In this document: positions 51,341-60,947 of the stretch, one piece after another | Position numbering within the stretch: the stretch's first letter is position 1 | How the letters are laid out: every line of letters starts with the position of its first letter | Assembly (NCBI GenBank): GCA_963794995.1 | Contig: CAWCFV010000002.1 | Coordinates: forward strand, 1,488,001 to 1,552,000 | Source: CAWCFV01 sp963794995 | GTDB lineage: Bacteria > Actinomycetota > Actinomycetes > JACCUZ01 | Direction of reading: 5' to 3' | Length of the DNA stretch: 64,000 bases | Position numbers and translations under genes: made by a program | The notes under the pieces: model-generated | Seen by the model: only the letters and a program-made list of their open reading frames with translations | Told to the model about the DNA's origin: nothing | Database searches by the model: none

Positions 51341-53290
51341 TCAGAGCCTCACCAGCAGCATGGCGCCGACCACGATGGCGGCGCCCGCGAGCATCGACAG
51401 GGCGTACGAGCGGACGAATCCGTTCTGCAGCCGGCGGATCCGGCCGGAGGTCCCGCCGATCAGCGCGGCCAGCCCGTTCACGGCGCCGTCGACGCCACGG
51501 TTGTCCACGAAGACCAGCGAGCGGGTGAGGTACTGGCCTGGTCGCATCAGAACCGCCTCGTTGACCGTGTCCTGGTAGAGGTCGCGTCGCGCGGCCCGGG
51601 TCAGCACCGAGCCGACCGGTGCGGTCACCGGGACCCGGTTGCGCAGGTACATCGACCACGCAAGGCCCGCGCCGACGACCACGAGCAGGACGGTGAGCGA
51701 GGTGAGGACCGGGACGGCGAGCACCGGTTCCTCCTCGCCGTGCTCCCCCACCACCGGCTCGAGCCAGTGCTGGATGGCTCCGGTCGGGCCGAGCACCAGC
51801 CCGAGCAGGGCGGAGCCGACGGCCAGCACCATGAGCGGGATCGTCATCACCAGCGGTGACTCGTGCGGGTGGACGTCGTCGGTCCAGCGGCGCTCGCCGT
51901 GGAAGGTCAGCAGGAACAGCCGCGTCATGTAGAACGCGGTGATGCCCGCGCCGATCAGGGCCGCGAGACCGAACACCCAGGGGCGCCAGCCGTCACCGAC
52001 GAAGGCAGCCTCGATGATCTTGTCCTTGCTCCAGAAGCCGGACAGGCCGGGGAAGCCGATGATCGCCAGCCAGCCGAGGCCGAAGGTCACCCAGGTCACC
52101 TTCATCACCCCCGACAGGCCGCCGAAGCGGCGCATGTCGACCTGGTCGTTCATCCCGTGCATCACCGAGCCGGCGCCGAGGAACATGCCGGCCTTGAAGA
52201 AGCCGTGGGTCAGCAGGTGGAAGATCGCGAAGGCGTAGCCCACCGGGCCGAGGCCCGCAGCGAGCATCATGTAGCCGATCTGGCTCATCGTCGAGGCGGC
52301 CAGGGCCTTCTTGATGTCGTCCTTGGCACAGCCGATCACCGCACCGAACAGCAGCGTGACGGCGCCGACGATCACGACGACGAGCTGGGCATCGGGCGCA
52401 CCGTTGAACACCGGGGCGGACCGCACGATGAGGTACACACCGGCGGTGACCATCGTCGCGGCGTGGATGAGCGCCGACACCGGGGTCGGGCCGGCCATCG
52501 CGTCGCCCAGCCAGGACTGCAGCGGGAACTGGGCCGACTTGCCGCACGCGGCGAGCAGCAGCATGAGGCCGATGACGGTGAGGGTCCCCTCGCTCGCACC
52601 CTCGGCGGCCCTGAACACCTCCTGGAAGCTCACGCCGCCGAACTGGGCGAACATCACCATGATCGCGACCGACAGGCCGAAGTCGCCGACCCGGTTGGCG
52701 ACGAACGCCTTCTTGGCCGCCGCGGCATAGCTCGCGTTGAAGTTCCAGAACCCGATGAGCAGGTACGACGCCAGGCCCACGCCCTCCCAGCCGACGTACA
52801 GGACCAGGTAGCTGTCGGCCAGGACGAGGAGCAGCATCGCCGCGACGAACAGGTTCAGGTAGCCGAAGAAGCGCCGCCGGTCGCGGTCGTGCTCCATGTA
52901 GCCGATCGAGTAGACGTGGATCAGCGTGCCCACGAAGGTGACCAGCAGGACGAAGCACATGGACAGCGGGTCGAGCAGGAGGCCGACGTCGACCTGGAAG
53001 TCACCCACCGGGATCCAGCTGAACAGGTGGGAGGAGACCGACCGCTCCTCGGGCTCCCGGCCGAGCAGCGCGAGGTACTGGAGCAGGCCGACCAGGAACG
53101 CCAGGGCCGGCATCGCCGTGCCGAGCAGGTGCCCCCACCGGTCCAGGCGGCGCCCGCCCAGCAGCAGCACGGCGGCGCCGAGCAGGGGCAGCGCGACGAG
53201 CAGCCAGCCGAGCGAGAGGACGCCGGTGGCCGCCTGGGTCGTCGCGGACTCGGCCGCGCTCGTCATCGAGCTGGAGAGGTACGTCGACAT
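51341..53290 (-). CDS. nuoL: NADH-quinone oxidoreductase subunit L
   Basis: 649 residues, with about 16 spans and the C-terminal lateral helix region. Motifs are LYVGWEGVGLASYLLIGFW, GKSAQFPLQSWLGDAMAGPTPVSALIH, and DDIKKALAASTMSQIGYM. Note WEGVG instead of WEVMG in NuoL2. It is followed by nuoM and preceded by nuoK. Confidence 0.96.
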   Translation of the reverse strand: MSTYLSSSMTSAAESATTQAATGVLSLGWLLVALPLLGAAVLLLGGRRLDRWGHLLGTAMPALAFLVGLLQYLALLGREPEERSVSSHLFSWIPVGDFQVDVGLLLDPLSMCFVLLVTFVGTLIHVYSIGYMEHDRDRRRFFGYLNLFVAAMLLLVLADSYLVLYVGWEGVGLASYLLIGFWNFNASYAAAAKKAFVANRVGDFGLSVAIMVMFAQFGGVSFQEVFRAAEGASEGTLTVIGLMLLLAACGKSAQFPLQSWLGDAMAGPTPVSALIHAATMVTAGVYLIVRSAPVFNGAPDAQLVVVIVGAVTLLFGAVIGCAKDDIKKALAASTMSQIGYMMLAAGLGPVGYAFAIFHLLTHGFFKAGMFLGAGSVMHGMNDQVDMRRFGGLSGVMKVTWVTFGLGWLAIIGFPGLSGFWSKDKIIEAAFVGDGWRPWVFGLAALIGAGITAFYMTRLFLLTFHGERRWTDDVHPHESPLVMTIPLMVLAVGSALLGLVLGPTGAIQHWLEPVVGEHGEEEPVLAVPVLTSLTVLLVVVGAGLAWSMYLRNRVPVTAPVGSVLTRAARRDLYQDTVNEAVLMRPGQYLTRSLVFVDNRGVDGAVNGLAALIGGTSGRIRRLQNGFVRSYALSMLAGAAIVVGAMLLVRL

Positions 53291-53297
53291 GGGGGCC

Positions 53298-53597
53298 TCA
53301 GTACTTCAGCAGGTTGGCGACGTCGACCGAGGCCGACCGACGGGAGCGGAAGATCGTCACGATGATCGCGAGGCCGACGACGACCTCCGCGGCCGCGACG
53401 ACCATGACGAAGAACGCGATCACCTGGCCGTCGAGGTTGCCCTTCATCCGGGCGAAGGTGACGAAGGCGAGGTTGGTGGCGTTGAGCATCAGCTCGACGC
53501 ACATGAAGACCACGATGGCGTTGCGGCGCAGGAGCACGCCCGTGGCGCCGATCGAGAACAGCACCGCCGAGAGGTAGACGTAGTTCATCGGGTTCAT
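53298..53597 (-). CDS. nuoK: NADH-quinone oxidoreductase subunit K
   Basis: 99 residues, the usual length. Start ATG at 53597 overlaps the nuoJ stop; ATG at 53588 is also possible. Pump glutamates are in FMCVELMLNATNLAFVTF and AAAEVVVGLAI. Three spans. Confidence 0.95.
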   Translation of the reverse strand: MNPMNYVYLSAVLFSIGATGVLLRRNAIVVFMCVELMLNATNLAFVTFARMKGNLDGQVIAFFVMVVAAAEVVVGLAIIVTIFRSRRSASVDVANLLKY

Positions 53598-54379
53598 GTG
53601 GCGTCCTCCTCCCTCTCGTCGGGGTCACGGACCGGACCGGGGACCTCGCGGACGTCGCCCCGCGCGACCAGGACCGGCGAGAGCGACACCTGCGCCGGCG
53701 AGCCGTCGGGGAGCAGGGCCGGGGTGTCGACCGCGTTGTGCCTCGCGTAGACGCCGGGGCCGGGCAGCGGCGCGCCGTAGCTGCCGGGCATGAACCGCCG
53801 ACGGGACAGGTCACGCTGGGTGACCTTGGCCTCGTGGCGCTCGCGGTGGGCCAGCACCATCGCCCCCATCGCGGCGACGATGAGCAGCGCGCTGGTGACC
53901 TCGAAGACGAAGACGTAGCGGCTGAAGATGAGGTTGGCCAGGCCCTGCACGTTGCCCTCGCTGTTGGCCTCGGTGAGGCCGACGTTGGTGACGAGCGCGT
54001 CACCGAGTCCGAGGACGAGCAGGGCGCCGAACCCGACGGCTGCCACCACCGCGGCGATGCGCTGGCCCCGCAGCGTCTCGACCAGCGAGTCGGACGAGTC
54101 GACGCCGACCAGCATGAGGACGAACAGGAACAGCATCATCACCGCGCCGGTGTAGACCACGACCTGGACGACCCCGAGGAAAGGCGCGTCCTGCGCGAGG
54201 TAGAGCACCGCGAGCGAGAGCATCGTCGTCGCCAGCAGCAGCGCCGAGTGGACCGCCTTCTTGCTGAACAGCACGCCGAGGGCGGCGAGCACGGCCACCG
54301 GGGCGAGGAGCCAGAAGGCCACCGCCTCGCCGGTGCCCGTGTCCGTCGCGGCAGCCAGCAGGTGCGCCGACGCGCTCAT
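53594..54379 (-). CDS. nuoJ: NADH-quinone oxidoreductase subunit J
   Basis: 261 residues. Five spans in the first about 175 residues with the NuoJ motif APFLGVVQVVVYTGAVMMLFLFVLMLVG, then a polar C-terminal tail of about 85 residues rich in Pro, Arg, Asp and Glu that is lacking in NuoJ2. ATG overlaps the nuoI stop (ATGA). Confidence 0.94.
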   Translation of the reverse strand: MSASAHLLAAATDTGTGEAVAFWLLAPVAVLAALGVLFSKKAVHSALLLATTMLSLAVLYLAQDAPFLGVVQVVVYTGAVMMLFLFVLMLVGVDSSDSLVETLRGQRIAAVVAAVGFGALLVLGLGDALVTNVGLTEANSEGNVQGLANLIFSRYVFVFEVTSALLIVAAMGAMVLAHRERHEAKVTQRDLSRRRFMPGSYGAPLPGPGVYARHNAVDTPALLPDGSPAQVSLSPVLVARGDVREVPGPVRDPDEREEDAT

Positions 54380-54942
54380 GCGTCCTCACCCCGCTCGCTG
54401 CTGCGCGCCGCCACGTAGCGCTCCTGAGCCGCCGTGGCCCGGGTGACCTTGCCCTGGTAGTAGTCGGTGTCGGTGGCGCCCTCGACCATCGGGTGCGGGG
54501 CAGGCACCATGCCCGCGAGCAGCGGGGCCAGCAGGTCCTGCTTCTCGTAGATCAGCTTGGCCCTCGTGTCGTCGGCCAGCTCGTACTCGTTGCTCATGGT
54601 CAGCGCCCGCGTCGGGCACGCCTCGATGCACAGGCCGCAGAAGATGCAACGCAGGTAGTTGATCTGGTAGACGCGGCCGTAGCGCTCGCCCGGCGAGAAG
54701 CGCTCGCCCTCGGCGTTGTCGGCGCCCTCGACGTAGATGGCGTCGGCCGGGCAGGCCCAGGCACAGAGCTCGCAGCCGATGCACCGCTCCAGGCCGTCGG
54801 GGTGACGGTTGAGGACGTGCCGGCCGTGGAACCTGGGCTCGGTCGGCTTCTTCTCCTCGGGGTACTGCTCGGTCACGACCTTCTTGAACATCGTCGAGAA
54901 GGTCACGCCGAACCCCTTGAGCTGGGTCCGGAGGTCGGTCAC
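54376..54942 (-). CDS. nuoI: NADH-quinone oxidoreductase subunit I
   Basis: 188 residues from the GTG at 54942, which overlaps the nuoH stop. Two 4Fe-4S motifs, CIGCELCAWACP and CIFCGLCIEACP, are complete. PRFHGRHVLNRHPDG precedes the first. It passes electrons from NuoG to NuoB. The C-terminal tail is longer than in E. coli. Confidence 0.96.
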   Translation of the reverse strand: MTDLRTQLKGFGVTFSTMFKKVVTEQYPEEKKPTEPRFHGRHVLNRHPDGLERCIGCELCAWACPADAIYVEGADNAEGERFSPGERYGRVYQINYLRCIFCGLCIEACPTRALTMSNEYELADDTRAKLIYEKQDLLAPLLAGMVPAPHPMVEGATDTDYYQGKVTRATAAQERYVAARSSERGEDA

Positions 54943-56267
54943 TGGTCGCCCTTCCCGTCCGTGGTGCCGGCAGCTCCACTGTCCGTCTCTGCGCCCGCAC
55001 CGACCGCCGTCAGCGCCGGCAGCTGCTGCCCCGGCATCGGCGGCACCGGGTGCCCCCCGGCCATGGGGTCCCACGCGGCCTCGACGGCCGGGGCCTCGGC
55101 CTCCGGACGGCGCGCCGCCACGAGGTCCCACACGAAGGTCAGCACGATGAGCAGCAGCGCGACGGCACCACCGTAGAAGAGCACCTGCCGGGTGTCGAAC
55201 GTGTACTCGGTGTTCAGCGCACGGACCGTGGCCACCATGAGCAGCCACCCGATCGCGCCGGGGATCAGGACCTTCCAGCCCAGCTTCATGAACTGGTCGT
55301 AGCGCAGCCGGGGCAGGGTGCCGCGCAGCCAGATGAAGCCGAAGATGAACAGCAGGATCTTCGCGACGAACCAGAGCATCGGCCACCAGTCCTGGTTCGC
55401 GCCCTCCCAGAGGGACAGCGGCCACGGGGCCCGCCAGCCGCCGAGGAACAGCGTGGTCGCGAGCGCCGAGACGGTGACCATGTTGATGTACTCGGCGAGG
55501 AAGAACAGGGCGAACTTCAGCGACGAGTACTCGGTGTGGAACCCGCCGACCAGCTCGCCCTCCGCCTCCGGCAGGTCGAAGGGCGCCCGGTTGGTCTCGC
55601 CGACCATCGAGATCACGTAGATGGCGAACGACGGGAACAGCAGGACGGCGTACCAGTAGTCGCCCTGCGCGGCGACGATCTCGGAGGTCGACATCGATCC
55701 CGCGTAGAGGAAGACGCCCACGAAGGAGAGCCCCATCGCGACCTCGTAGGAGATCATCTGGGCGGACGACCGCAGACCCCCGAGCAGCGGGTAGGTTGAC
55801 CCGCTGGACCAACCGGCGAGGACGATGCCGTAGATGCCGACCGAGGCGACCGCGAGGATGTAGAGCACCGCCACCGGCAGGTCGGTGAGCTGGAGGTTGG
55901 TCCGTTCGCCGAAGATCGAGACCTCGGGGCCGAACGGCATCACCGCGAACGCGAGGAACGCCGGCGTCACCGAGATGATCGGCGCGAGGACGAAGACCAC
56001 CTTGTCGGCGGCCTTGGGGATGATGTCCTCCTTCAGCGCCAGCTTGACCCCGTCGGCGAGGCTCTGCAGCAGGCCCTGGGGGCCCACCCGGTTGGGACCG
56101 ATGCGGTGCTGCATCCGGGCGACCACGCGTCGCTCCCACCAGATCGCGAACAGCGTCATCACCACGAGGAAGACGAAGATGGCCACTGCCTTGAGCAGCA
56201 CGAGCCACCAGACGTCCACCCCGAAGCCCCGGATCTCGGGGCTGGCCAGGATCGCGGCGGCGGTCAT
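54939..56267 (-). CDS. nuoH: NADH-quinone oxidoreductase subunit H
   Basis: 442 residues from the ATG at 56267 overlapping the nuoG stop. Eight spans, RIGPNRVGPQGLLQSLADGVK and LALKEDIIPKAADK, ETNRAPFDLPEAEGELVGGF with full acidic quinone-loop. A C-terminal tail of about 60 residues (Ala, Pro, Gly, Glu) goes beyond the core. It forms the quinone chamber with NuoB and NuoD. Confidence 0.96.
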   Translation of the reverse strand: MTAAAILASPEIRGFGVDVWWLVLLKAVAIFVFLVVMTLFAIWWERRVVARMQHRIGPNRVGPQGLLQSLADGVKLALKEDIIPKAADKVVFVLAPIISVTPAFLAFAVMPFGPEVSIFGERTNLQLTDLPVAVLYILAVASVGIYGIVLAGWSSGSTYPLLGGLRSSAQMISYEVAMGLSFVGVFLYAGSMSTSEIVAAQGDYWYAVLLFPSFAIYVISMVGETNRAPFDLPEAEGELVGGFHTEYSSLKFALFFLAEYINMVTVSALATTLFLGGWRAPWPLSLWEGANQDWWPMLWFVAKILLFIFGFIWLRGTLPRLRYDQFMKLGWKVLIPGAIGWLLMVATVRALNTEYTFDTRQVLFYGGAVALLLIVLTFVWDLVAARRPEAEAPAVEAAWDPMAGGHPVPPMPGQQLPALTAVGAGAETDSGAAGTTDGKGDQ

Positions 56268-58708
56268 GACGCGACCCCCTCCTCGAGGTCCGCGGACTCC
56301 GGTGCGGCGGCGAGGCTGACCGTGCTCCCGTGACCGGCGGCGAGGGCGCCCCGCACCGGCACACCCGGTGCGTTCGTCGGCAGCCACACGACACCGTCGG
56401 TCATGTCGGTCACGAGGACGCGGACGGTGACGGTGCCGGCGCCGGTGGAGACCGTGAGCCGGCCGCCGTCCGCGACGTCGAGCGTCCCGGCCGTCGCGGC
56501 GGACACCCGCGCCACCGCCTCCCGTGCCGTCCCGGCGAGGTACGGCTCGCCGTCCTGCATCCGTCCGGCGTCGAGCAGCTGGGTCCAGGTGGCCAGCAGG
56601 GTGTCCCCGCCGGGACCGGCCGCGGCCGCCGGGGCCGGGGCGAACGCCGGGCGCTCGCCGTCCCAGAGACCGACCTCGTCGATCTCGGCCCTGGCAGCCG
56701 CCACGTCCGGGAGGCCGAGAGCGACACCCATGGCGTCGGCGAGGACGTGCAGCACGCGGACGTCGGGCATGGCGTTGGTGCCGCGCAGGACCGCGTCGAA
56801 CGGCCGGTAGCGACCCTCCCAGTCGACGTAGGTCCCGGCCTTCTCGACCGCGGCCGCGACCGGCAGGACGACATCTGCGCGCTCGGTGACGGCGGAGGAC
56901 CGCAGCTCGAGGCTCACGACGAACGGGGCGGCATCGAGCGCGGCCAGCGCCGCGAGCGGGTCCGGCAGGTCGTGGGGGTCCACACCCCCGACCAGCAGCG
57001 CCCGCACCTCGCCGCTGTGCACGGCGGCCAGGATCCCGGCGGAGTCGCGTCCCGGACGTTCCGGCAGGGAGTCGACGCCCCACGCGGTGGCGACGTCGAC
57101 CCGGGCCGCGGCGTCGCCGAGGGGGCGGCCGCCCGGCAGCAGCGACGGCAGCGCCCCCGCCTCCAGCGCACCCCGCTCGCCGGCCCGGCGCGGCACCCAG
57201 CCGATGCGGGCCCCGGTGGAACCGGCCAGCGCCACCACCGCGGACAGGGCTCCGGGCACCTCGGCGCAGCGCTCGCCGACGAGGAGGACCACACCGTCGC
57301 CGGCCAGGGCGTCAGCGGCCTCGCGCACCGTCTCGTCGCCCCGGCGCAGCGCGTCGAGGACGTCGCCCTCGCGGCCCGGGGCGGCGTCGAGCAGCGTCCC
57401 CGAGAGCTTCTCGAGGCCGCGGCTGGCGAACGGAGCGAGCGAGAGGACACGCAGCCCCTTGCGCGCGGCCTTCCGCAGGCGGAGGAACAGGATCGGCGAC
57501 TCCTCCTCGGGCTCCAGGCCCACGAGCAGCACGGCCGACGCCTTCTCCAGGTCGTCGTAGGTGACGCCCAGGCCGCGGCCGGCGACGTGCGCCGCGAGGA
57601 ACGACTCCTCCTCCGCCGAGTGCGGGCGGGCCCGGAAGTCGACGTCGTTGGTGCCGAGGGCGACGCGCGCCAGCTTGGCGTAGGCGTACGCGTCCTCGAC
57701 CGTCGCCCTGCCGCCCACCAGCACGCCGGTGGCGCCCCTGGCGCCCGCGAGACCACGGGCGGCGACGTCCAGGGCCTCGGCCCAGGACGTGGGCACCAGC
57801 TCGCCGTCGTCACCGCGGACCAGCGGCGTGGTGAGCCGGTCCTGGGCGGTGGCGTACTGGAAGGCCCAGCGACCCTTGTCGCAGTTCCACTCCTCGTTGA
57901 CGGCGGGGTCGTCGCCGGCCAGCCGGCGCAGCACCTTGCCGCGCCGGTGGTCGGTGCGGATGGCACAGCCGGAGGCACAGTGCTCGCAGACGCCGGGCGA
58001 GGAGACCAGGTCGAACGGGCGGGACCGGAACCGGTAGGCCGCTCCGGTGAGGGCGCCGACGGGACAGATCTGCACCGTGTTGCCGGAGAAGTAGGACTGG
58101 AACGGCTCGGCCTCGTAGATGCCGACCTGCTGCAGGGCGCCGCGCTCGAGCATCTCGATGAACGGGTCCCCCGCGACCTGCTGGGAGAACCGGGTGCACC
58201 GTGCGCAGAGCACGCACCGCTCGCGGTCCAGGAGCACCTGGCTGGAGATGTTGATCGGCTTGGGGAAGGTCCGCTTGACGTCCTCGAAGCGGGAGGTGGC
58301 TCGACCGTTGCTCATCGCCTGGTTCTGCAGCGGGCACTCACCGCCCTTGTCGCAGACCGGGCAGTCCAGCGGGTGGTTGATGAGCAGGAGCTCCATGACG
58401 CCGCGCTGCGCCTTGTCGGCGACCGGCGACGTGAGCTGGGTGCGCACGACCATGCCGTCGGTGACGGTCGTGGTGCACGACGCGACCGGCTTCGGCTGCC
58501 CCTTGACCTCGACCAGGCACTGACGGCAGGCGCCGACCGGGTCGAGCAGCGGGTGGTCGCAGAACCGCGGCACCTGGATGCCGAGGAGCTCGGCGGCGCG
58601 GATGACCAGGGTGCCCTTGGGCACCTCGAGCACGACGTCGTCGATGGTGACCTCGACGAGGTCGGTCCGCTTCTGGACCTCGGCCCCGCTGCCGGAAGTG
58701 ACGGTCAT
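56264..58708 (-). CDS. nuoG: NADH-quinone oxidoreductase subunit G
   Basis: 814 residues, ATG at 58708. N-terminal ferredoxin-like 2Fe-2S domain (DHPLLDPVGACRQCLVEVKG), then HPLDCPVCDKGGECPLQN and the CVLCARCTRF 4Fe-4S motifs, and CEHCASGCAIRTD of an additional 4Fe-4S cluster (N7-like). The C-terminal half is the molybdopterin-oxidoreductase-like domain without cofactor. In complex I it relays electrons from NuoF to NuoI. ATGA overlap with nuoF. Confidence 0.95.
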   Translation of the reverse strand: MTVTSGSGAEVQKRTDLVEVTIDDVVLEVPKGTLVIRAAELLGIQVPRFCDHPLLDPVGACRQCLVEVKGQPKPVASCTTTVTDGMVVRTQLTSPVADKAQRGVMELLLINHPLDCPVCDKGGECPLQNQAMSNGRATSRFEDVKRTFPKPINISSQVLLDRERCVLCARCTRFSQQVAGDPFIEMLERGALQQVGIYEAEPFQSYFSGNTVQICPVGALTGAAYRFRSRPFDLVSSPGVCEHCASGCAIRTDHRRGKVLRRLAGDDPAVNEEWNCDKGRWAFQYATAQDRLTTPLVRGDDGELVPTSWAEALDVAARGLAGARGATGVLVGGRATVEDAYAYAKLARVALGTNDVDFRARPHSAEEESFLAAHVAGRGLGVTYDDLEKASAVLLVGLEPEEESPILFLRLRKAARKGLRVLSLAPFASRGLEKLSGTLLDAAPGREGDVLDALRRGDETVREAADALAGDGVVLLVGERCAEVPGALSAVVALAGSTGARIGWVPRRAGERGALEAGALPSLLPGGRPLGDAAARVDVATAWGVDSLPERPGRDSAGILAAVHSGEVRALLVGGVDPHDLPDPLAALAALDAAPFVVSLELRSSAVTERADVVLPVAAAVEKAGTYVDWEGRYRPFDAVLRGTNAMPDVRVLHVLADAMGVALGLPDVAAARAEIDEVGLWDGERPAFAPAPAAAAGPGGDTLLATWTQLLDAGRMQDGEPYLAGTAREAVARVSAATAGTLDVADGGRLTVSTGAGTVTVRVLVTDMTDGVVWLPTNAPGVPVRGALAAGHGSTVSLAAAPESADLEEGVAS

Positions 58709-60078
58709 CGGGTCTTTCCTCCGGCGGTCGATCCGGCGGACGCCGCCGCGGGGAACAAGGTCGCTGCCTCGGGGTCGAACGGGCACCCCTGCTCCGCGAA
58801 GTGCGCGAGGTACTCGTCCTTGAAGTACTCGAGGGACGAGGTGATCGGGCTGGTGGCGCCGTCGCCGAGCGCGCAGAAGGACCGGCCGAGGATGTTGTCG
58901 CAGATGTCGTCGAGCTTCTCGAGGTCCTCCTCGCTGCCCTGCCCCTGCTCGAGCCGGCGCAGGATCTGGACCAGCCAGAAGGTGCCCTCGCGGCAGGGTG
59001 TGCACTTGCCGCACGACTCGTGCGCGTAGAACTCGGTCCACCGGAGCACGGCCCGCACGACGCAGGTGGTCTCGTCGAAGATCTGCAGGGCCTTGGTGCC
59101 GAGCATCGACTTCGCACCTGCGATGCCCTCGTACGACAGCGGCACGTCCAGGTGGTCGGCGGTCAGCAGCGGGGTGGACGAGCCGCCGGGCGTCCAGAAC
59201 TTCAGCTCGTGGCCGTCGCGGACCCCGCCGGTGAGGTCGAGCAGCTCGCGCAGCGTGATGCCCATCGGGGCCTCGTACTGCCCCGGTCGCTTGACGTGGC
59301 CGGACAGCGAGTAGAGCGTCATGCCCTTGGACCGGAACCGCGGCCGGTCCTGCTCGGCCACGTCGTCGCCGGCCTCGGTGCCCATGTCGAAGAACCACTG
59401 CGCCCCGTGGCGGAGGATCGACGGGACGCTGGCGATCGACTCGACGTTGTTGATGACCGTCGGCGAGGCGTAGAGCCCGGCGATGGCCGGGAACGGCGGC
59501 CGGAGCCGGGGCTGGCCGCGCCGCCCCTCGAGCGAGTCGAGCAGCGCGGTCTCCTCGCCGCAGATGTAGGCACCGGCACCGGCGTGCACCGTGATCTCGA
59601 GGTCGAAGCCCGAGCCGAGCACGTCCTTGCCCGCGTAGCCGGCCTCGTACGCCTCGGCCACCGCGGCCTGCAGCCGCCGCAGCACGTGGACGACCTCGCC
59701 GCGCACGTAGATGAAGGCGTGTGCCGCGCGGATGGCGTAGGAGGCGATGACGACGCCCTCCACCAGCTCGTGCGGGTTGGCCATCATGAACGGGATGTCC
59801 TTGCAGGTGCCCGGCTCCGACTCGTCGGCGTTCACGACGAGGTAGACCGGCTTGTCCCCGCCCTGCGGGATGAAGCCCCACTTGGCGCCGGTCGGGAACC
59901 CGGCGCCGCCGCGGCCGCGCAGCTCGGACTTCTTCACCAGGGCCGTGACGTCCTCGGGGGACATCTCGAGGGCCTTGCGCAGCCCGTCGTAGCCGTCGTG
60001 GTCCTCGTAGACGGCCCGGGTCCAGGACTGGTCGACGTCCCAGGTCCGGCTCAGGACGGGGGTCAGCTCGATCGGCAT
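58705..60078 (-). CDS. nuoF: NADH-quinone oxidoreductase subunit F
   Basis: 457 residues. NADH/FMN-binding RGRGGAGFPTGAKWGF and NADESEPGTCKD; ICGEETALLDSLEGRRGQPRL; cluster N3 ligands in the ESCGKCTPCREGT region plus a later Cys (CALGDG). This is the NADH-oxidising subunit. Two bases separate it from the nuoE stop. Confidence 0.96.
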   Translation of the reverse strand: MPIELTPVLSRTWDVDQSWTRAVYEDHDGYDGLRKALEMSPEDVTALVKKSELRGRGGAGFPTGAKWGFIPQGGDKPVYLVVNADESEPGTCKDIPFMMANPHELVEGVVIASYAIRAAHAFIYVRGEVVHVLRRLQAAVAEAYEAGYAGKDVLGSGFDLEITVHAGAGAYICGEETALLDSLEGRRGQPRLRPPFPAIAGLYASPTVINNVESIASVPSILRHGAQWFFDMGTEAGDDVAEQDRPRFRSKGMTLYSLSGHVKRPGQYEAPMGITLRELLDLTGGVRDGHELKFWTPGGSSTPLLTADHLDVPLSYEGIAGAKSMLGTKALQIFDETTCVVRAVLRWTEFYAHESCGKCTPCREGTFWLVQILRRLEQGQGSEEDLEKLDDICDNILGRSFCALGDGATSPITSSLEYFKDEYLAHFAEQGCPFDPEAATLFPAAASAGSTAGGKTR

Positions 60079-60080
60079 GG

Positions 60081-60947
60081 CTACTGCTCACCGTCCTTGT
60101 CACCGGGCGGGGGGGCGGCATTGTCCGGGTCGGACTGGGCGGTGCTCGACGGGGCGTCCGAGCCGCTCTCGCTCTCGGGCCGGCCGTAGCCCTTCTCCGG
60201 CGACGACGCCGCCGTGCCGGCCCGCGCGGTGCCCCCGGACGCGTCCGCGCCCGATGGGCGCGAGCCACCGGACTCCTGCTGCTCGCGGTAGATCGCCAGC
60301 CCGGCCAGGGTCGCCGGGCCCGCGGCCGGGCCCTCGTCGGCCTTGCCGTCAGCGAAGCCGGCGAGCACCCGGGAGACCTGCTTGAACGTGCACAGCGAGG
60401 CTCCGCGGGTCGGGGCGGGCAGGCGCCCGGCGCGCAGGTCGTCGGTCAGGCCCACGGCCGACTCCGGCGTCTGGTTGTCGAAGAACTCCCAGTTGACCAT
60501 CACCACGGGGGCGTAGTCACAGGCCGCGTTGCACTCGAGGTGCTCGAGGGTGACGACGCCGTCCTCGGTGGTCTCGTCGTGCCCGATCCCCAGGTGGTCC
60601 TTGAGGGTCGCGAAGATCTGGTCCCCGCCCATGACCGCGCAGAGCGTGTTGGTGCAGACGCCGACGGTGTACTCGCCGTTGGGGCGGCGCTTGTACTGCG
60701 TGTAGAACGTCGCGACCGCCGCCACCTCCGCCGCGGTGAGGTCCAGCTGCCCGGCGCAGAACTCGATGCCGTGGGGGCTGACGTAGCCCTCCTCGGACTG
60801 GACGAGGTGCAGCATCGGCAGCAGGGCCGAGCGCGCCCGCGGGTAGCGGCCGACGATCTGCTGGGCGTCGGCCTCGAGCCGGGCCAGCGTCTCGGCGTCG
60901 AACCCGGCAGCCGTGCGGCCGGGGCTGTCGGTCACGGGCTCGCTCAC
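60081..60947 (-). CDS. nuoE: NADH-quinone oxidoreductase subunit E with long tail
   Basis: 288 residues from the GTG at 60947. The thioredoxin-like 2Fe-2S domain spans about 1-175 and includes VCTNTLCAVMGG and LECNAACDYAPVVMVNW with the four cysteines. A C-terminal region of about 100 residues is rich in Ser, Gly, Asp and Pro and probably disordered. E. coli NuoE has 166 residues. The electron entry module pairs NuoE with NuoF. Overlaps nuoD by four bases. Confidence 0.94.
   Translation of the reverse strand: MSEPVTDSPGRTAAGFDAETLARLEADAQQIVGRYPRARSALLPMLHLVQSEEGYVSPHGIEFCAGQLDLTAAEVAAVATFYTQYKRRPNGEYTVGVCTNTLCAVMGGDQIFATLKDHLGIGHDETTEDGVVTLEHLECNAACDYAPVVMVNWEFFDNQTPESAVGLTDDLRAGRLPAPTRGASLCTFKQVSRVLAGFADGKADEGPAAGPATLAGLAIYREQQESGGSRPSGADASGGTARAGTAASSPEKGYGRPESESGSDAPSSTAQSDPDNAAPPPGDKDGEQ

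Noticed and set aside
56330..59029. Open frame of 899 codons antisense to nuoG
   Set aside because: GC-rich third positions make long shadow frames; composition (Gly, Arg, Val, Asp rich) has no domain, and nuoG is certain.
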